From a virus: a stretch of DNA of 35,621 nucleotides. Under the pieces are notes generated by a model. That model did not search any database, was not told the DNA's origin, and saw nothing but the letters and a program-made list of their open reading frames with translations. The stretch is from positions 1-35,621 of the IMG/VR virus record IMGVR_UViG_3300006923_002237. One strand, 5' to 3'. Positions 1 to 9,788 of the stretch are shown piece after piece; within the stretch, counting starts at the first letter, position 1; each line of letters opens with the position of its first letter. The position numbers and the translations under genes are program-made.

Positions 1-2
1 AT

Positions 3-3000
3 AATTATCATTCTAATTTTGATATATCAATTGATAAACCTGGATATGAAATAAATATAGATTTTGCTAACTTAGTTCAATTTAACTCTGTTGACTTGTC
101 AGGTTTAACAATTGGTGGAGTAGTAGGATCTACTGGAGATATACTAACTAGATCTTCTGGAGGTGGACTTGAGTGGAATTCTATTTCTACAGTTTTGGGT
201 TCAAGCGGCATTAGTTACAGTGCTGGAAACAACATAGATATAAACGGGTCAAATGTAATAAGAACAAAAAGGACTGTTGACTTTGAGTACTTAGATACTG
301 AGTATTTAAATGTAAATCAACTTTTGCTTGCTGGAGCAAGTGGTAGCAATGGGCAAATATTATATGTGGGTACAGGAGATGTTTTATCTTGGTCAACTGT
401 AACCATAGGAAGTTTAATATTTAATGCTGGTAAAAATATGACCATTGATACAACTAGTGGAACTACAGTTGGTACATTAGAAACTGTTGATTTTACAGCT
501 GTAAATTTATCAGAGTTAAGCTTAGATGGCGTTTATGGTACGACAGATCAATATATAACTGTAAATACTGCTGGAAATATGGTTTGGAAAGACTTTCCAG
601 TATTTTCAAGCAGCCTAGAAGAGTTAACTGATGTTGATATTGTAACAGCAAATGGAACAATTGATGCTAAAAACCAACAAGTAATAAAATATGATTATAC
701 AAACAACTTATGGAAGCCTGAGTATATTCAGGACTCTTATTATATAGATTCTACAAATCATTCAAACTCAAGCATGATACTATCTCCAACTAAAAATTAT
801 ACAAGTTATTTAATAGACAGTTTTTCTTTAGTTACAAATTATAATGGAAGTTTTGTTGAAATACTTTTAGATAAAAGTACTGATTGGATAAGTGGTACTG
901 AAATTTCTATCAAAAACGTTTCAAGAGGAGAATCTACAGATTTAAAAATTGCTTGGAACTCTTCTGATCCAAGTGACTTTGTAGAATATTCTAGTGGAGC
1001 AAATAGCCAAGGAATACTTTTGTATCCTGATTCTAGCGTAATAATGATTATAAGAAAAGGTTTTTCTAGTTATGAAGCGTATATAAAAGCAAGTCATGGC
1101 TCTATTGATTTTTATCAAAACACAAGTACAATATCTTTAGGTTCTGGCTCTGCCAACAATTCTGCTGCAACTGGATCTTTGTTATCTTCTGATTATGTAA
1201 ATCTTCCAGAAGAAAGCCCTTCTAATGTTGACTTGACAGCTCCAGTTATTTCTTTAATAAACAGTCATCCTTACTACATAGAGCTAGGATATGAAACATC
1301 TATGGACAAGCCAGATCCAGGTGTAACTGTTGTTGATGATGTAGACAACCCAATAGGATATATTTCAAATTGGAGTAGCGAAGTTAATTATAACCAAGTA
1401 GGTTCATATACAGTTACATATTCTGCAACAGATGCGTCTGGTAAGTCATCAAGCGAAACCAGAACTGTCATTGTTCAAGATACCACCCCTCCTGAATTAA
1501 CTTTAAATGCAGTAGATGCTGTTATAAATGCAACTTATCCTAATGGAAACTTTTTAGATAAAGTTGCTTCAACTTTTGATTATTCTCACCCTGTAACTAT
1601 TGTTATTGATACATCAGACATACAGGTTTATCCAGGTCAATATGATATAACATACATAGCTACTGATGCTCATGGAAACACTACATCTGTAGATACTACT
1701 GTTACAGTTTTTGATTATGATGCAGATAGTGATGGAATTTTAAATTCTAGAGATCACTTCCCTTATGATGCCGCTCAAAAATCAGATATTGATGGAGACG
1801 GAGTTGGAGATGCATCTATAGTTATATTACATCAAGATTTTCAAAACACTGTAAACTATTTAGAAATTGATGATACAGAGCTAATTAACACAGGTCCTGG
1901 TATTCAAGGGGATTATGATTTCGAATACTTAAATATTAACGGAAAAGATAAATTTGCTTTAGTTGTAAATAGTTCTGATTTTAGATTGAACTATGAAAGC
2001 AAAGGACATATGGAGGACGCTAGGCCTCATATGGGAAGCTCAAGCTTGCATTTTAGTTTAAACTTACCTCAAGATTTTGATATACCTTCTGATAGTTCGG
2101 GGACAATATTTTATTTTCACCAAATACAAAACGACAGTGCTTGGGAGGGGCACTATCAATTAAAATTAAAGAAAGTTTTAAATACAAATACAAATGAAAC
2201 TTCCTTTAGAATTTCTTTATACTCAAAAGCACCTGGTGGAACTAACAATTTTATTGATCACAACTCTTCTGTTAGTCCTATTTTAAATAGAGATTTGACT
2301 GACTATGAAATATTAAATTACGATCCCACTGTAAGTGATGAGTACCTTGGAGGACAAGTTTCTTATGCTGCAGACCCTCAAGATACACTTAAGAATCATT
2401 TAGCTAACTTTGATATACCGAATGATGGAGAGTTTCATGCAATATCACTTGCACATGGAAGTTTCTTTGGTAACGCTAACTGTCATCAAGTTTTAGTATA
2501 TATGAATGGAAGCTTAAAGTGTATATTTGAGAAAACTGGCAATTTTGGTTATCAAAATCGGGTGAATTATGTTTATATCTATGGGTTAACAGGCATGAAG
2601 TGCTCTGACCTTATTTGGGCCAAAACAACAGATGAGGGTGTAATTATAGATACTCAAGAAAAAATGCTAAATACTACACTTTCAGGTGGTGTTTTAATAA
2701 ACTCAGATGATGATGGAGATGGACTTGCTAATTTATTAGAAATTTCTTCTGGGCAATCTGATCCCTCTCTATTGAATACCGATGCGGTTACATATCCTAA
2801 TGATCAACTTGACGATTTATTAAATAATTACGTCACCCACTTCTTTAATGGCCTTAATAAAGGTACCAATATAGCTGGAGCAGGTTATGCAGACTATACC
2901 AGCACTTATGATGGTGGTAATCAGAACTATACAGAAGATGCAAACAAAGACCCTTTTAGATATTTTTATCATGGAGGTTTAAGAAGAGCTGGAAATAGAT

Positions 3001-4364
3001 ATACAGGAGAGAGTTTGAATGGTAATAGTGCTGTATCATTTTGGGTTTATAATGATGGATCTATGTCAGGTGGAACAAAAATTTTAAAATCAGTACAAGG
3101 ATATGAAGTGCCTGTAAGTGTTAGCGGTTCTGGTATATTTGCAGCTATGGGAACTTCAGGTACTCAAAATATCAATTCCTTTTTATCTTCAAACCATTTA
3201 AACTCTTGGGTGCACATACTTGCAGCTTCTGATGATACAAATAATCAAACTAAGATATATGTTAATTCGGTTTTGTTTGACACAATAAACAGCACTATGG
3301 CTGGTGGTTTTAGCGGTATTATGTGGAATAGCACTAATAGCTTTAGAGCTGCTGGTTATACACATGTTGGTATTTGGCAAGGTGCTGTGTTTTTACAAGA
3401 AACAGTTCAAAGATTGTATAACAGAGGCTTTGACGCTCAGTATGATTTAATAAACGCATGGCCAGCTGATATAGTTTCTGCTCCAGATGTGAATATCTCT
3501 GAATATTTTTATTATCATGAAATACTCTCTAATTTTGATGACTATATAAGTCAAGTGCAAGTTGATTCAGCAGAAAATTACACCATTACAATTTCAAACA
3601 TTGGTGACATAACCTTTGGAACAATTGGTGATTACTCAATAACATACAAAGTAGAGACAGATAGTGGTTTAGCTTCTTACAAAACTCAAGCTTTAAAGAT
3701 TTTGGCTGACGCATCTGATGCTGCAACATATAATAATTTAGGTATAATAGAACAAACTCCTGATGGAGGAGACGTGTCAAGAAACTATGTTTTAGCCACA
3801 GAGTACAATAGAAATGACGTATTGCCAAGCGGCTCTAACTCTATAACGATATCAAACATAAGTGATTCTAGTGATTATGAAGATGGATTTACTGCAACTA
3901 TATGGATAAGACCTCAGCGCCATACTCAATATGGAAGGATTTTCTTTCAGTTTGGTAATTTTTACTTCAAACATGATGGACAAGGTGCTTTTAGACTTGG
4001 GAATCCTGGAGGTAGTAGTTTTTCAAGAGACAGTAATGCAGTACATATAGGTACAGATAACAACAGATGGACTCACATTACTGTTACTTGGCATAAAGAT
4101 GATGGAGTGAAGCTTTATAGTGGGTCCATTTCTGATACTAATTTGAGTGCAGGTAATTATCAAAATGTATCTTTTGGCTTGGTTGACGAAAGAGTAGTTA
4201 ATACAAATGCAGGTGTTTTCTCTACAGACTTATCTGTAGGTTTTAATGATGCGGAACAAAGAGCTATGTTTGGAGCTCAAATAGCAAAAAGAATTATGAC
4301 ATCTAGTGAAATATATTCTTATATTAGGAAATCTTTAGAGGATCAAGATACTTTATTAGGTTAG
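3..4364 (+). CDS. Large tail-fibre/adhesin-like protein, 5'-truncated by window edge
   Basis: The reading frame is open from the first bases, so the true start is upstream; the TTG at 96 is only an internal codon. About 1450 residues are visible. The first ~200 residues hold degenerate repeats of the type GSNGQILYVGTGDVLSW, as in phage tail fibres. Then come an Ig-like domain of the DUF5011/HYR kind (about 1230-1485, with SYTVTYSATDASG), a thrombospondin-type-3-like calcium motif (about 1712-1812, DADSDG and DIDGDGVGD), a second one (about 2700-2765, DDDGDGLANLLE), a second Ig-like segment (about 3480-3710) and LamG/concanavalin-like regions (about 2900-3420 and 3870-4340, with FTATIWIRP and WTHITVTW). 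Such modules bind glycans or surfaces, so host adsorption is the likely role. The domain reading is good; the virion location is inferred. Confidence 0.8.
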   Translation, partial: NYHSNFDISIDKPGYEINIDFANLVQFNSVDLSGLTIGGVVGSTGDILTRSSGGGLEWNSISTVLGSSGISYSAGNNIDINGSNVIRTKRTVDFEYLDTEYLNVNQLLLAGASGSNGQILYVGTGDVLSWSTVTIGSLIFNAGKNMTIDTTSGTTVGTLETVDFTAVNLSELSLDGVYGTTDQYITVNTAGNMVWKDFPVFSSSLEELTDVDIVTANGTIDAKNQQVIKYDYTNNLWKPEYIQDSYYIDSTNHSNSSMILSPTKNYTSYLIDSFSLVTNYNGSFVEILLDKSTDWISGTEISIKNVSRGESTDLKIAWNSSDPSDFVEYSSGANSQGILLYPDSSVIMIIRKGFSSYEAYIKASHGSIDFYQNTSTISLGSGSANNSAATGSLLSSDYVNLPEESPSNVDLTAPVISLINSHPYYIELGYETSMDKPDPGVTVVDDVDNPIGYISNWSSEVNYNQVGSYTVTYSATDASGKSSSETRTVIVQDTTPPELTLNAVDAVINATYPNGNFLDKVASTFDYSHPVTIVIDTSDIQVYPGQYDITYIATDAHGNTTSVDTTVTVFDYDADSDGILNSRDHFPYDAAQKSDIDGDGVGDASIVILHQDFQNTVNYLEIDDTELINTGPGIQGDYDFEYLNINGKDKFALVVNSSDFRLNYESKGHMEDARPHMGSSSLHFSLNLPQDFDIPSDSSGTIFYFHQIQNDSAWEGHYQLKLKKVLNTNTNETSFRISLYSKAPGGTNNFIDHNSSVSPILNRDLTDYEILNYDPTVSDEYLGGQVSYAADPQDTLKNHLANFDIPNDGEFHAISLAHGSFFGNANCHQVLVYMNGSLKCIFEKTGNFGYQNRVNYVYIYGLTGMKCSDLIWAKTTDEGVIIDTQEKMLNTTLSGGVLINSDDDGDGLANLLEISSGQSDPSLLNTDAVTYPNDQLDDLLNNYVTHFFNGLNKGTNIAGAGYADYTSTYDGGNQNYTEDANKDPFRYFYHGGLRRAGNRYTGESLNGNSAVSFWVYNDGSMSGGTKILKSVQGYEVPVSVSGSGIFAAMGTSGTQNINSFLSSNHLNSWVHILAASDDTNNQTKIYVNSVLFDTINSTMAGGFSGIMWNSTNSFRAAGYTHVGIWQGAVFLQETVQRLYNRGFDAQYDLINAWPADIVSAPDVNISEYFYYHEILSNFDDYISQVQVDSAENYTITISNIGDITFGTIGDYSITYKVETDSGLASYKTQALKILADASDAATYNNLGIIEQTPDGGDVSRNYVLATEYNRNDVLPSGSNSITISNISDSSDYEDGFTATIWIRPQRHTQYGRIFFQFGNFYFKHDGQGAFRLGNPGGSSFSRDSNAVHIGTDNNRWTHITVTWHKDDGVKLYSGSISDTNLSAGNYQNVSFGLVDERVVNTNAGVFSTDLSVGFNDAEQRAMFGAQIAKRIMTSSEIYSYIRKSLEDQDTLLG

Positions 4365-4399
4365 TAAAAAATAAAAAATAAACAATGTGATTATATATG

Positions 4400-4405
4400 T
4401 ATAAT
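4400..4405 (+). promoter_or_regulatory. Candidate -10 box (TATAAT) before the 4431 operon
   Basis: A perfect TATAAT lies 26 bases before the ATG at 4431, with TG directly in front of it, in the 66-base gap after the fibre gene. No -35 box is visible at the usual distance. The surrounding alternating AT makes chance matches easy, so this is a weak call. Confidence 0.35.
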
Positions 4406-4430
4406 ATATACTTATATATAAGGAAGCTAC

Positions 4431-4772
4431 ATGAGTAATATTAATATCCCAACAAATAATTATTTAAAAAACAAAAAAAGAAACCCTAGAAAAAAAGCAG
4501 AAGGTGCATTTCAAGAATTTAAAAAACTTATGGATGACAAAACACATCCAGATAACCAAACAGAAGGTTATAAAAACAATGTTGTATCTACACTTAATAG
4601 TCTTTTGGTTTCTGCAAATGAATTAGATGAAGATAATCCAGGAGAAGGTATTTTTTCTTTAATAATATTATCTTTAAGGTCATCTTTGAAACTTAGAGAT
4701 AGGTGTAATAAATTAGAAGTAGAGAATCGAGAGTTAAAAAGAGGGCTTAAAAAAATGAATAGACAACCATGA
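4431..4772 (+). CDS. Hypothetical protein, basic N-terminus, C-terminal coiled coil
   Basis: This 113-residue protein is not recognised. The N-terminus is strongly basic (KNKKRNPRKKAEG), and the C-terminus (from about residue 85) is a charged heptad-like stretch, LRDRCNKLEVENRELKRGL, likely to form a coiled coil. The ATG is preceded by AAGGAAG at about 4420. The stop overlaps the next start (ATGA at 4769), so it is translationally coupled to the following gene. It is the first gene of the run leading into the FtsK-like translocase. A nucleic-acid or assembly role is possible but unsupported. Confidence 0.6.
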   Translation: MSNINIPTNNYLKNKKRNPRKKAEGAFQEFKKLMDDKTHPDNQTEGYKNNVVSTLNSLLVSANELDEDNPGEGIFSLIILSLRSSLKLRDRCNKLEVENRELKRGLKKMNRQP

Positions 4773-4978
4773 ATTTAAAATCCTACATTCTTACTCTGAT
4801 AAATGAGCTGAACAATAAGATTCGTTTTATCGAAGAAATAGGATCTTCAAATAAATTAGACATTACAAAGGATACTGCGTATATTATCCTTGTCACCAAG
4901 AGGGAAACTTTGAGGGATGTATTGGAATATTTGGAGTTGAACAATGGGAGTAAGATATCAAGATTTTCTAGAAAATGA
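4769..4978 (+). CDS. Small hypothetical protein (69 aa)
   Basis: A short protein with no recognised domain. It is predicted mostly helical, with an N-terminal amphipathic stretch (YILTLINELNNKIRFIEEI) and a basic C-terminus (SKISRFSRK). Its start overlaps the previous stop by four bases, and its 3' end overlaps the translocase gene by 35 bases in another frame. Both overlaps fit a tightly packed operon and support it as a real gene rather than a chance frame. Confidence 0.5.
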   Translation: MNLKSYILTLINELNNKIRFIEEIGSSNKLDITKDTAYIILVTKRETLRDVLEYLELNNGSKISRFSRK

Positions 4979-5996
4979 AAAAGACACGTTTGAACTTTTA
5001 CTTAGTTCATACGGAGTTAAGTTCAGAAAAGTAGAAAAACAAACTATAGGTTTTTACGATATATATGATGTAACTTTATCTGTCGGCATGAGAATTTCTA
5101 AAATAGATTCAGTTTTAGCAGAAATAGGTTTGCACTTGCAGGCGTTAGAGAGGCCTAGAGGATACCCCTTGACACGTAAAGGGGTCTATAGGATAGAGGT
5201 ACAGAGGGAGGATATAAAGCCAAAACCTTTGACCGAGTTACTAAAAAACGACACTCATAACGAAGTCATACCTACTTGTTTGGGTACAAAAAATAGTGGA
5301 GAGGATTTTATTATTGATTTAAACTCTGTTCCACATTTGTTAATAGGTGGAACTACAGGTTCGGGTAAGTCTGTTTTGTTGCATAATATAATTTTATCTC
5401 AAATGAAAAACAATGCAGACATATATTTGGTTGATCCTAAGTTTGTAGAATTCTCTATGTATAAATATACAAATTCTGTTCTGAGAATAGATAATTCTAT
5501 AGAGCAATTTAAGATTACATTAAGTGTTATTTTTGATGAGATGAATAGAAGGTATGAGTTTATGAATAAGTTTAGAGTTAGAAATATAAAAGAATATAAT
5601 GACTCTGTTTTTACATATTCTAAGTTTAAACCAATAGTTATAGTTATAGATGAGTGGGCGGATTTTCATCTTCAAGATAAAACCTTGCAAAATGACTTGT
5701 GTCTGATTGCTCAAAAAGGCAGGGCATCTGGAATAAGCATAGTTTTAGCAACTCAAAGACCAAGTGTTAATGTTATTTCTGGTTTAATTAAGGCTAACTT
5801 TCCAGGAAGAGTTTGTTTGCGAGTTGCATCTTCAGTTGACTCTAAAGTTATTTTGGACAAAACAGGAGGAGAAGAACTTAGCAGTTCTGGATCAGGATTG
5901 TATCTTGACGGATCATTTAAAATGCCAGTTAAATTTAGAACACCCTATGTTAAAAACATAGCTAATATCCTAGGAGGATTAGATGGAACTTACTGA
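4944..5996 (+). CDS. FtsK/SpoIIIE-family DNA translocase, short phage form
   Basis: An ATP-driven double-stranded DNA pump of the FtsK-HerA class, 350 residues. Residues 25-100 resemble the FtsK beta domain (TLSVGMRISKIDSVLAEIGL). Walker A is GTTGSGKS at 136-143; Walker B is IVIVIDEWAD with D236/E237. The downstream family motif LATQRPSVNVISGLIKANFP and the DSKVILDKTGGEELSSSGSG segment are clear. It lacks membrane segments and the C-terminal gamma (DNA sequence-reading) domain of cellular FtsK, ending soon after the motor. GGAG at 4933 supports the ATG. It overlaps the primase zinc-finger gene by 14 bases. It may act in DNA packaging, segregation or moving DNA during replication; the sequence does not decide which. 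Confidence 0.88.
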   Translation: MGVRYQDFLENEKDTFELLLSSYGVKFRKVEKQTIGFYDIYDVTLSVGMRISKIDSVLAEIGLHLQALERPRGYPLTRKGVYRIEVQREDIKPKPLTELLKNDTHNEVIPTCLGTKNSGEDFIIDLNSVPHLLIGGTTGSGKSVLLHNIILSQMKNNADIYLVDPKFVEFSMYKYTNSVLRIDNSIEQFKITLSVIFDEMNRRYEFMNKFRVRNIKEYNDSVFTYSKFKPIVIVIDEWADFHLQDKTLQNDLCLIAQKGRASGISIVLATQRPSVNVISGLIKANFPGRVCLRVASSVDSKVILDKTGGEELSSSGSGLYLDGSFKMPVKFRTPYVKNIANILGGLDGTY

Positions 5997-6504
5997 TTTG
6001 ATAAATTCTCAAATACAAATTAAAGATATAGCAGAAGAGTTTGATATAGAACTTAATAGGTGTATGGCTGGAAACTTTAGTCACAAAATAAAATGCCCTA
6101 ATCCTGATCACAAAGGAGGAGCAGAAAGAACTCCGTCTTGTTATATAGACGATAAAGGTAACAGTTTTCATTGCTTTGGTTGCGGAGCAGGTAATAAAGC
6201 AATACACTTTTTTATGCTTTGTACCAACTTGAATTTTAAAGAGGCGATAATAGAGCTTAAAGGCAGAATTGATATTGATGGCAGTTATACTCCAACAAAA
6301 AGGAGATCAAATAATTTTGGAATTTTATTACAAATTTCAGACATTATTAGAAAATATATATATAATAACCCAAAGGACTTAGATAAAGTCTCTAGGTTGT
6401 GTGAGAAGGTAGATTCTGAGATAGAAAAAATCGGATACGAAGATATAAGAGGAGCTGGAGTGCTTTTAAACAAAGTTACAAAAGCTCTAAAGAAAAACAA
6501 ATAA
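5983..6504 (+). CDS. DnaG-type primase zinc-binding (CHC2) protein, stand-alone
   Basis: The N-terminal zinc domain of bacterial primases, encoded alone. The CHC2 signature is present: C38-P, H43, TPSCYID, then FHCFGCGAGN with C64 and C67, giving ligands C38/H43/C64/C67. In DnaG this domain recognises the template and regulates primer length. The remaining 100 residues are helical and lysine-rich with no TOPRIM catalytic core. The catalytic half is found about 19 kb downstream at 25463-26203. The start overlaps the FtsK-like gene by 14 bases, with AGGAGG (about 5970) as ribosome site. Zinc-finger identity is firm; partnership with the distant TOPRIM protein is inferred. Confidence 0.85.
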   Translation: MELTDLINSQIQIKDIAEEFDIELNRCMAGNFSHKIKCPNPDHKGGAERTPSCYIDDKGNSFHCFGCGAGNKAIHFFMLCTNLNFKEAIIELKGRIDIDGSYTPTKRRSNNFGILLQISDIIRKYIYNNPKDLDKVSRLCEKVDSEIEKIGYEDIRGAGVLLNKVTKALKKNK

Positions 6505-6513
6505 GGAGTTTTT

Positions 6514-7674
6514 ATGAAGGTAGCGATACTTGGAGATGCGCACTTTGGAGCAATTATGGGTTTGGGAAAACCTACCGAAGACGGGTCTAATACAAGAATT
6601 AAAGATTATGAAAAGTCTATGGACTTTTGTATTGATTATTGTATAAGGAATAAGATAGATGCATTTGTTCAAACTGGAGACCTCTTTGAAAAAAGAAACC
6701 CCTCTCCTATTGAAATAGAAGCAGCAGATAAAGCAATTAGAAGGCTGTCAACATCTAACATTCCTACTTTTATAATTATGGGGAATCATGATTACAAAAG
6801 GTTTGGAGGAACTTATACTAGCGCTTTACTATCAATGCCAGCAAAGCATTATACGAATGTAAGGATATTAATTGATCCAGATGTAATATCAGTTACGAAT
6901 AATAATTACGAAAGAGTCAATCTGCTGCTAATGCCATTTAGAGACAAGAGGATGTATCCAGGAGATACTACTGCAGAAAAGTCTTTAAACTTTGAAAATC
7001 ACATTTCAGATTTATTTAAAACTTGCAATGAGAAGTTTCCAACGGTCTTTGTGGGTCACAACTTTTTTTACGAAGGAAGTTATGCTGAGTTTGGTGGGTC
7101 AGAAATGCTTGTGAATCCTAATACGTTTAAAGATTTTTCCGCATCTTTTATGGGTCACTATCATTCTCAAAAAGATATAGATCCTTCTATAAATTGTTAT
7201 TACACTGGGTCTATGGAAAGAACAAATTTTGGAGAGGCAAAGCAGGATAAATATTTGTTTATTTATGATACAGTTACTTGTTCGGTTGAGAAGATAAAGA
7301 TACCTTGCAAAGAACTTACAGAGATAATTCTTGACTTTTCGAACTCTGAGATATCTGAAGTTGTTAGCAGTTTAAAAGAACGCATTGATGAAGTTGATGT
7401 TCAAGATAAGATTGTTAGAATGAGAGTTGCTATTCAGCAGGACATGAACTCTCTTATTAAAAAGAAAGAGTTAGAAAAGAAACTTTATAAAAAAGGAGCA
7501 CATTTTGTAGCAAAAGTTCAAATAGAAAATAAATTTAGAAAAGTATCTAGAGATACCTCTGCACTAAAGGAAGAGACAGATTTTAAAATGTTTGTTAAGT
7601 TTTTATCAAGTCAAAAGCTACCTAAAGATTTGTGTGCTAAGGTTGAAGAGCAAGCAAAAATGATTATGGAGTAA
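6514..7674 (+). CDS. SbcD/Mre11-like nuclease subunit (T4 gp47 type)
   Basis: A metallophosphoesterase that forms the nuclease half of an SbcCD/Mre11-Rad50 complex. The metal-binding motifs are in order: GDAHFG (D8, H10), TGDLFE (D56), GNHD (90-93), VGHNFF (H182) and MGHYHSQ (H215, H217). Length (386) is typical for phage gp47 and SbcD. The last ~100 residues would carry the Rad50-binding helices. It is followed after four bases by the SbcC-like gene, as expected for partners made together. In T4, gp46/gp47 resects DNA ends to start recombination-dependent replication and helps degrade host DNA; the same role is likely here. GGAG at about 6505 precedes the ATG. Confidence 0.92.
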   Translation: MKVAILGDAHFGAIMGLGKPTEDGSNTRIKDYEKSMDFCIDYCIRNKIDAFVQTGDLFEKRNPSPIEIEAADKAIRRLSTSNIPTFIIMGNHDYKRFGGTYTSALLSMPAKHYTNVRILIDPDVISVTNNNYERVNLLLMPFRDKRMYPGDTTAEKSLNFENHISDLFKTCNEKFPTVFVGHNFFYEGSYAEFGGSEMLVNPNTFKDFSASFMGHYHSQKDIDPSINCYYTGSMERTNFGEAKQDKYLFIYDTVTCSVEKIKIPCKELTEIILDFSNSEISEVVSSLKERIDEVDVQDKIVRMRVAIQQDMNSLIKKKELEKKLYKKGAHFVAKVQIENKFRKVSRDTSALKEETDFKMFVKFLSSQKLPKDLCAKVEEQAKMIME

Positions 7675-7678
7675 TAAT

Positions 7679-9781
7679 ATGAAACCACTAAAGATAAATA
7701 TGAAAAACTTTTTCTCTCACAAAGAGAGCACTATAGATTTTTCTTTTAATGTAGCTTTGCTAGTAGGAAATACAGAGGGTAATTATGACAAAAGTAATGG
7801 ATCAGGTAAGTCTGCTATATTAGAAGGTATTTGTTGGGCTTTGTTTAATAAGTGTAGAGCAGCAAAGATGGACGAGTTAGTTAAGTGGGGGGAAGATCAG
7901 GCAGTAGTTGAGCTTTTGTTTGAAGAGTCTGGAGACACCTATAAGGTAGAAAGAATCAGAAACAGAGTTAGTGGATCCTCATCAGTAAATTTTTATAAGT
8001 TAGATGAGATCGGCTCTTGGTGCGACCTCTCTGGCTCTACAAATACTTTAACTAACAAAGAAATAGAAAAAGTTTTAAAGTGTGATTACAAAACATTTAT
8101 AAACTCAGTTTATTTCAGACAAAATGATATTTCTGAATTTGCAGAAGCAGAACCTTTTAGGAAAAAAGAAATATTAAAAAATATGATTGACATAAACCGT
8201 TGGGATGAATATGAAAGGGAAGCTAAAGATAAGTGCAAATCTTTAAAAGTCGCATTGGAAGTGTTAAAGGGAAAGCTTTATGATACTGAGACGCTAGAGA
8301 TAAAAAGGGGTCAGCTTCAATATAAGATTGGAAGCGAGAGTGGCAGGTTTGATAAGTTAAAAGGCGTACAAGAATCTTTAGAAACAAGATATTCTCATTC
8401 TTATGAGAGATATGTTAATATGAAAAACTCTTTAGACACCAATCAGTTTGATAGAATAAACTTAGAAATACAAAACTCCACATCTTCAATAAAAAAACTA
8501 ACCACAAAGTCGGAAGGATTAAAATTAGACATATCTAAGATCAAAAAAGATATATCTTCTTTTAATAAGAAGAAGAAAGGTTTTCTTGATAGCAGGCTCA
8601 ATTTAAAATACGAAGAAAACGTTTCTGCAAAGATAGCCAAGATGGGTGAGGACCTAATTGAGCTTAAGTCAGATGGAAAATTAAAAAAGATGAGATTTTC
8701 AGATCTTAAAGACACAGTTATTTCTGACGAAAACTGCTCATCTTGTGGTCAGGAGATAGATAGCGAGCTTCATAAAAACCTTGATGCTTGCAGAGAAGAA
8801 GAACTTTGTTCTTTGAAAAATGATATGAGCGAGCTAAAAGAAAAGATAGAATCTAAAGAGATAGATTTAAAGGTACTACATTCTAAAAAAGAAACTAACG
8901 AGCTTATAACAAGCTTAAATGGAAAGATTGAAGGCTGCGAGTCAAAAGTTGAATTCTTTAATTCCCAGATGGAGTTAAAAGACACTGAGCTCTCTGAGGT
9001 TACAGATGAGGTTAAGAGTTTAAAAGTAAAACTTCAGGCTTTAGATCAAAGTCTTTTGTCCCTAAAAGATGATGACTTTCAAACGTTAAAGGAAAATGTT
9101 AGAAAGTTAAAAGAAGACAGAAGCAATGTGAATCAGGAGATTTTTGATTTAAGTAAAGTCATGGCTGTCACAGAAAGTGAGCACAAAGAAGTCTTGTCTA
9201 AAATTGAAGATAATTTGAAAATCAAAGTTGAGATAAAAGAGTTAAATGAAAAGATTGTAGTTCTGGAGCATTTATACAAATATCTTGGTAAGTCTGGAAT
9301 TCAAGTTATTTTAATAAATAGTTTAATAGAAGATTTAGAAACTCATACAAACAGAGTTTTGAGTGAGATTTGCAATGAACCTATTGCGATTAGTCTGGAT
9401 ACTCAAAAGCTAAGATCTGATAAGGTAAGTCAGGTAGAAACTTTAGATCTAAATACAATAAAAGATGGATATAAATATGACTTCAAATCTTTAAGTGGCG
9501 GAGAGAAATTCAGAATCGCATTATCTACAAGAACTGGATTGTCTGAAATATCTTCTCAGTATTCGGGAGCAAACTTAGAGTTCATTATGATGGATGAAAT
9601 AAATTCACCTTTGGACAAGCATGGCACAGATAACCTTGTGGAAATTATTAAAAAGCTATCAGATAAATATATGATATTAATGATAACTCATGATGATAGA
9701 TTAAAAGAAAAGTTTGATATGGTTATAAATGTAAGTAAGGTTAACGGAGAAAGTTCTGTTAATTTTTTAGATTATAATTGA
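7679..9781 (+). CDS. SbcC/Rad50-like ATPase subunit (T4 gp46 type)
   Basis: The SMC-like ATPase partner of the 6514 nuclease, 700 residues. Walker A SNGSGKS is at 39-45. Long coiled coils flank a zinc hook CSSC (C353, C356) near the middle. The ABC signature LSGGEK is at 605-610, Walker B FIMMDE at 635-640 and the H-loop ITHDD at 669-673. The arrangement (head, coil, hook, coil, head) is complete, though shorter than E. coli SbcC (over 1000 residues), as usual in phages. It tethers and processes DNA ends. The gene lies four bases after sbcD-like, so equal expression is likely. Confidence 0.92.
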   Translation: MKPLKINMKNFFSHKESTIDFSFNVALLVGNTEGNYDKSNGSGKSAILEGICWALFNKCRAAKMDELVKWGEDQAVVELLFEESGDTYKVERIRNRVSGSSSVNFYKLDEIGSWCDLSGSTNTLTNKEIEKVLKCDYKTFINSVYFRQNDISEFAEAEPFRKKEILKNMIDINRWDEYEREAKDKCKSLKVALEVLKGKLYDTETLEIKRGQLQYKIGSESGRFDKLKGVQESLETRYSHSYERYVNMKNSLDTNQFDRINLEIQNSTSSIKKLTTKSEGLKLDISKIKKDISSFNKKKKGFLDSRLNLKYEENVSAKIAKMGEDLIELKSDGKLKKMRFSDLKDTVISDENCSSCGQEIDSELHKNLDACREEELCSLKNDMSELKEKIESKEIDLKVLHSKKETNELITSLNGKIEGCESKVEFFNSQMELKDTELSEVTDEVKSLKVKLQALDQSLLSLKDDDFQTLKENVRKLKEDRSNVNQEIFDLSKVMAVTESEHKEVLSKIEDNLKIKVEIKELNEKIVVLEHLYKYLGKSGIQVILINSLIEDLETHTNRVLSEICNEPIAISLDTQKLRSDKVSQVETLDLNTIKDGYKYDFKSLSGGEKFRIALSTRTGLSEISSQYSGANLEFIMMDEINSPLDKHGTDNLVEIIKKLSDKYMILMITHDDRLKEKFDMVINVSKVNGESSVNFLDYN

Positions 9782-9788
9782 GGTAGAA

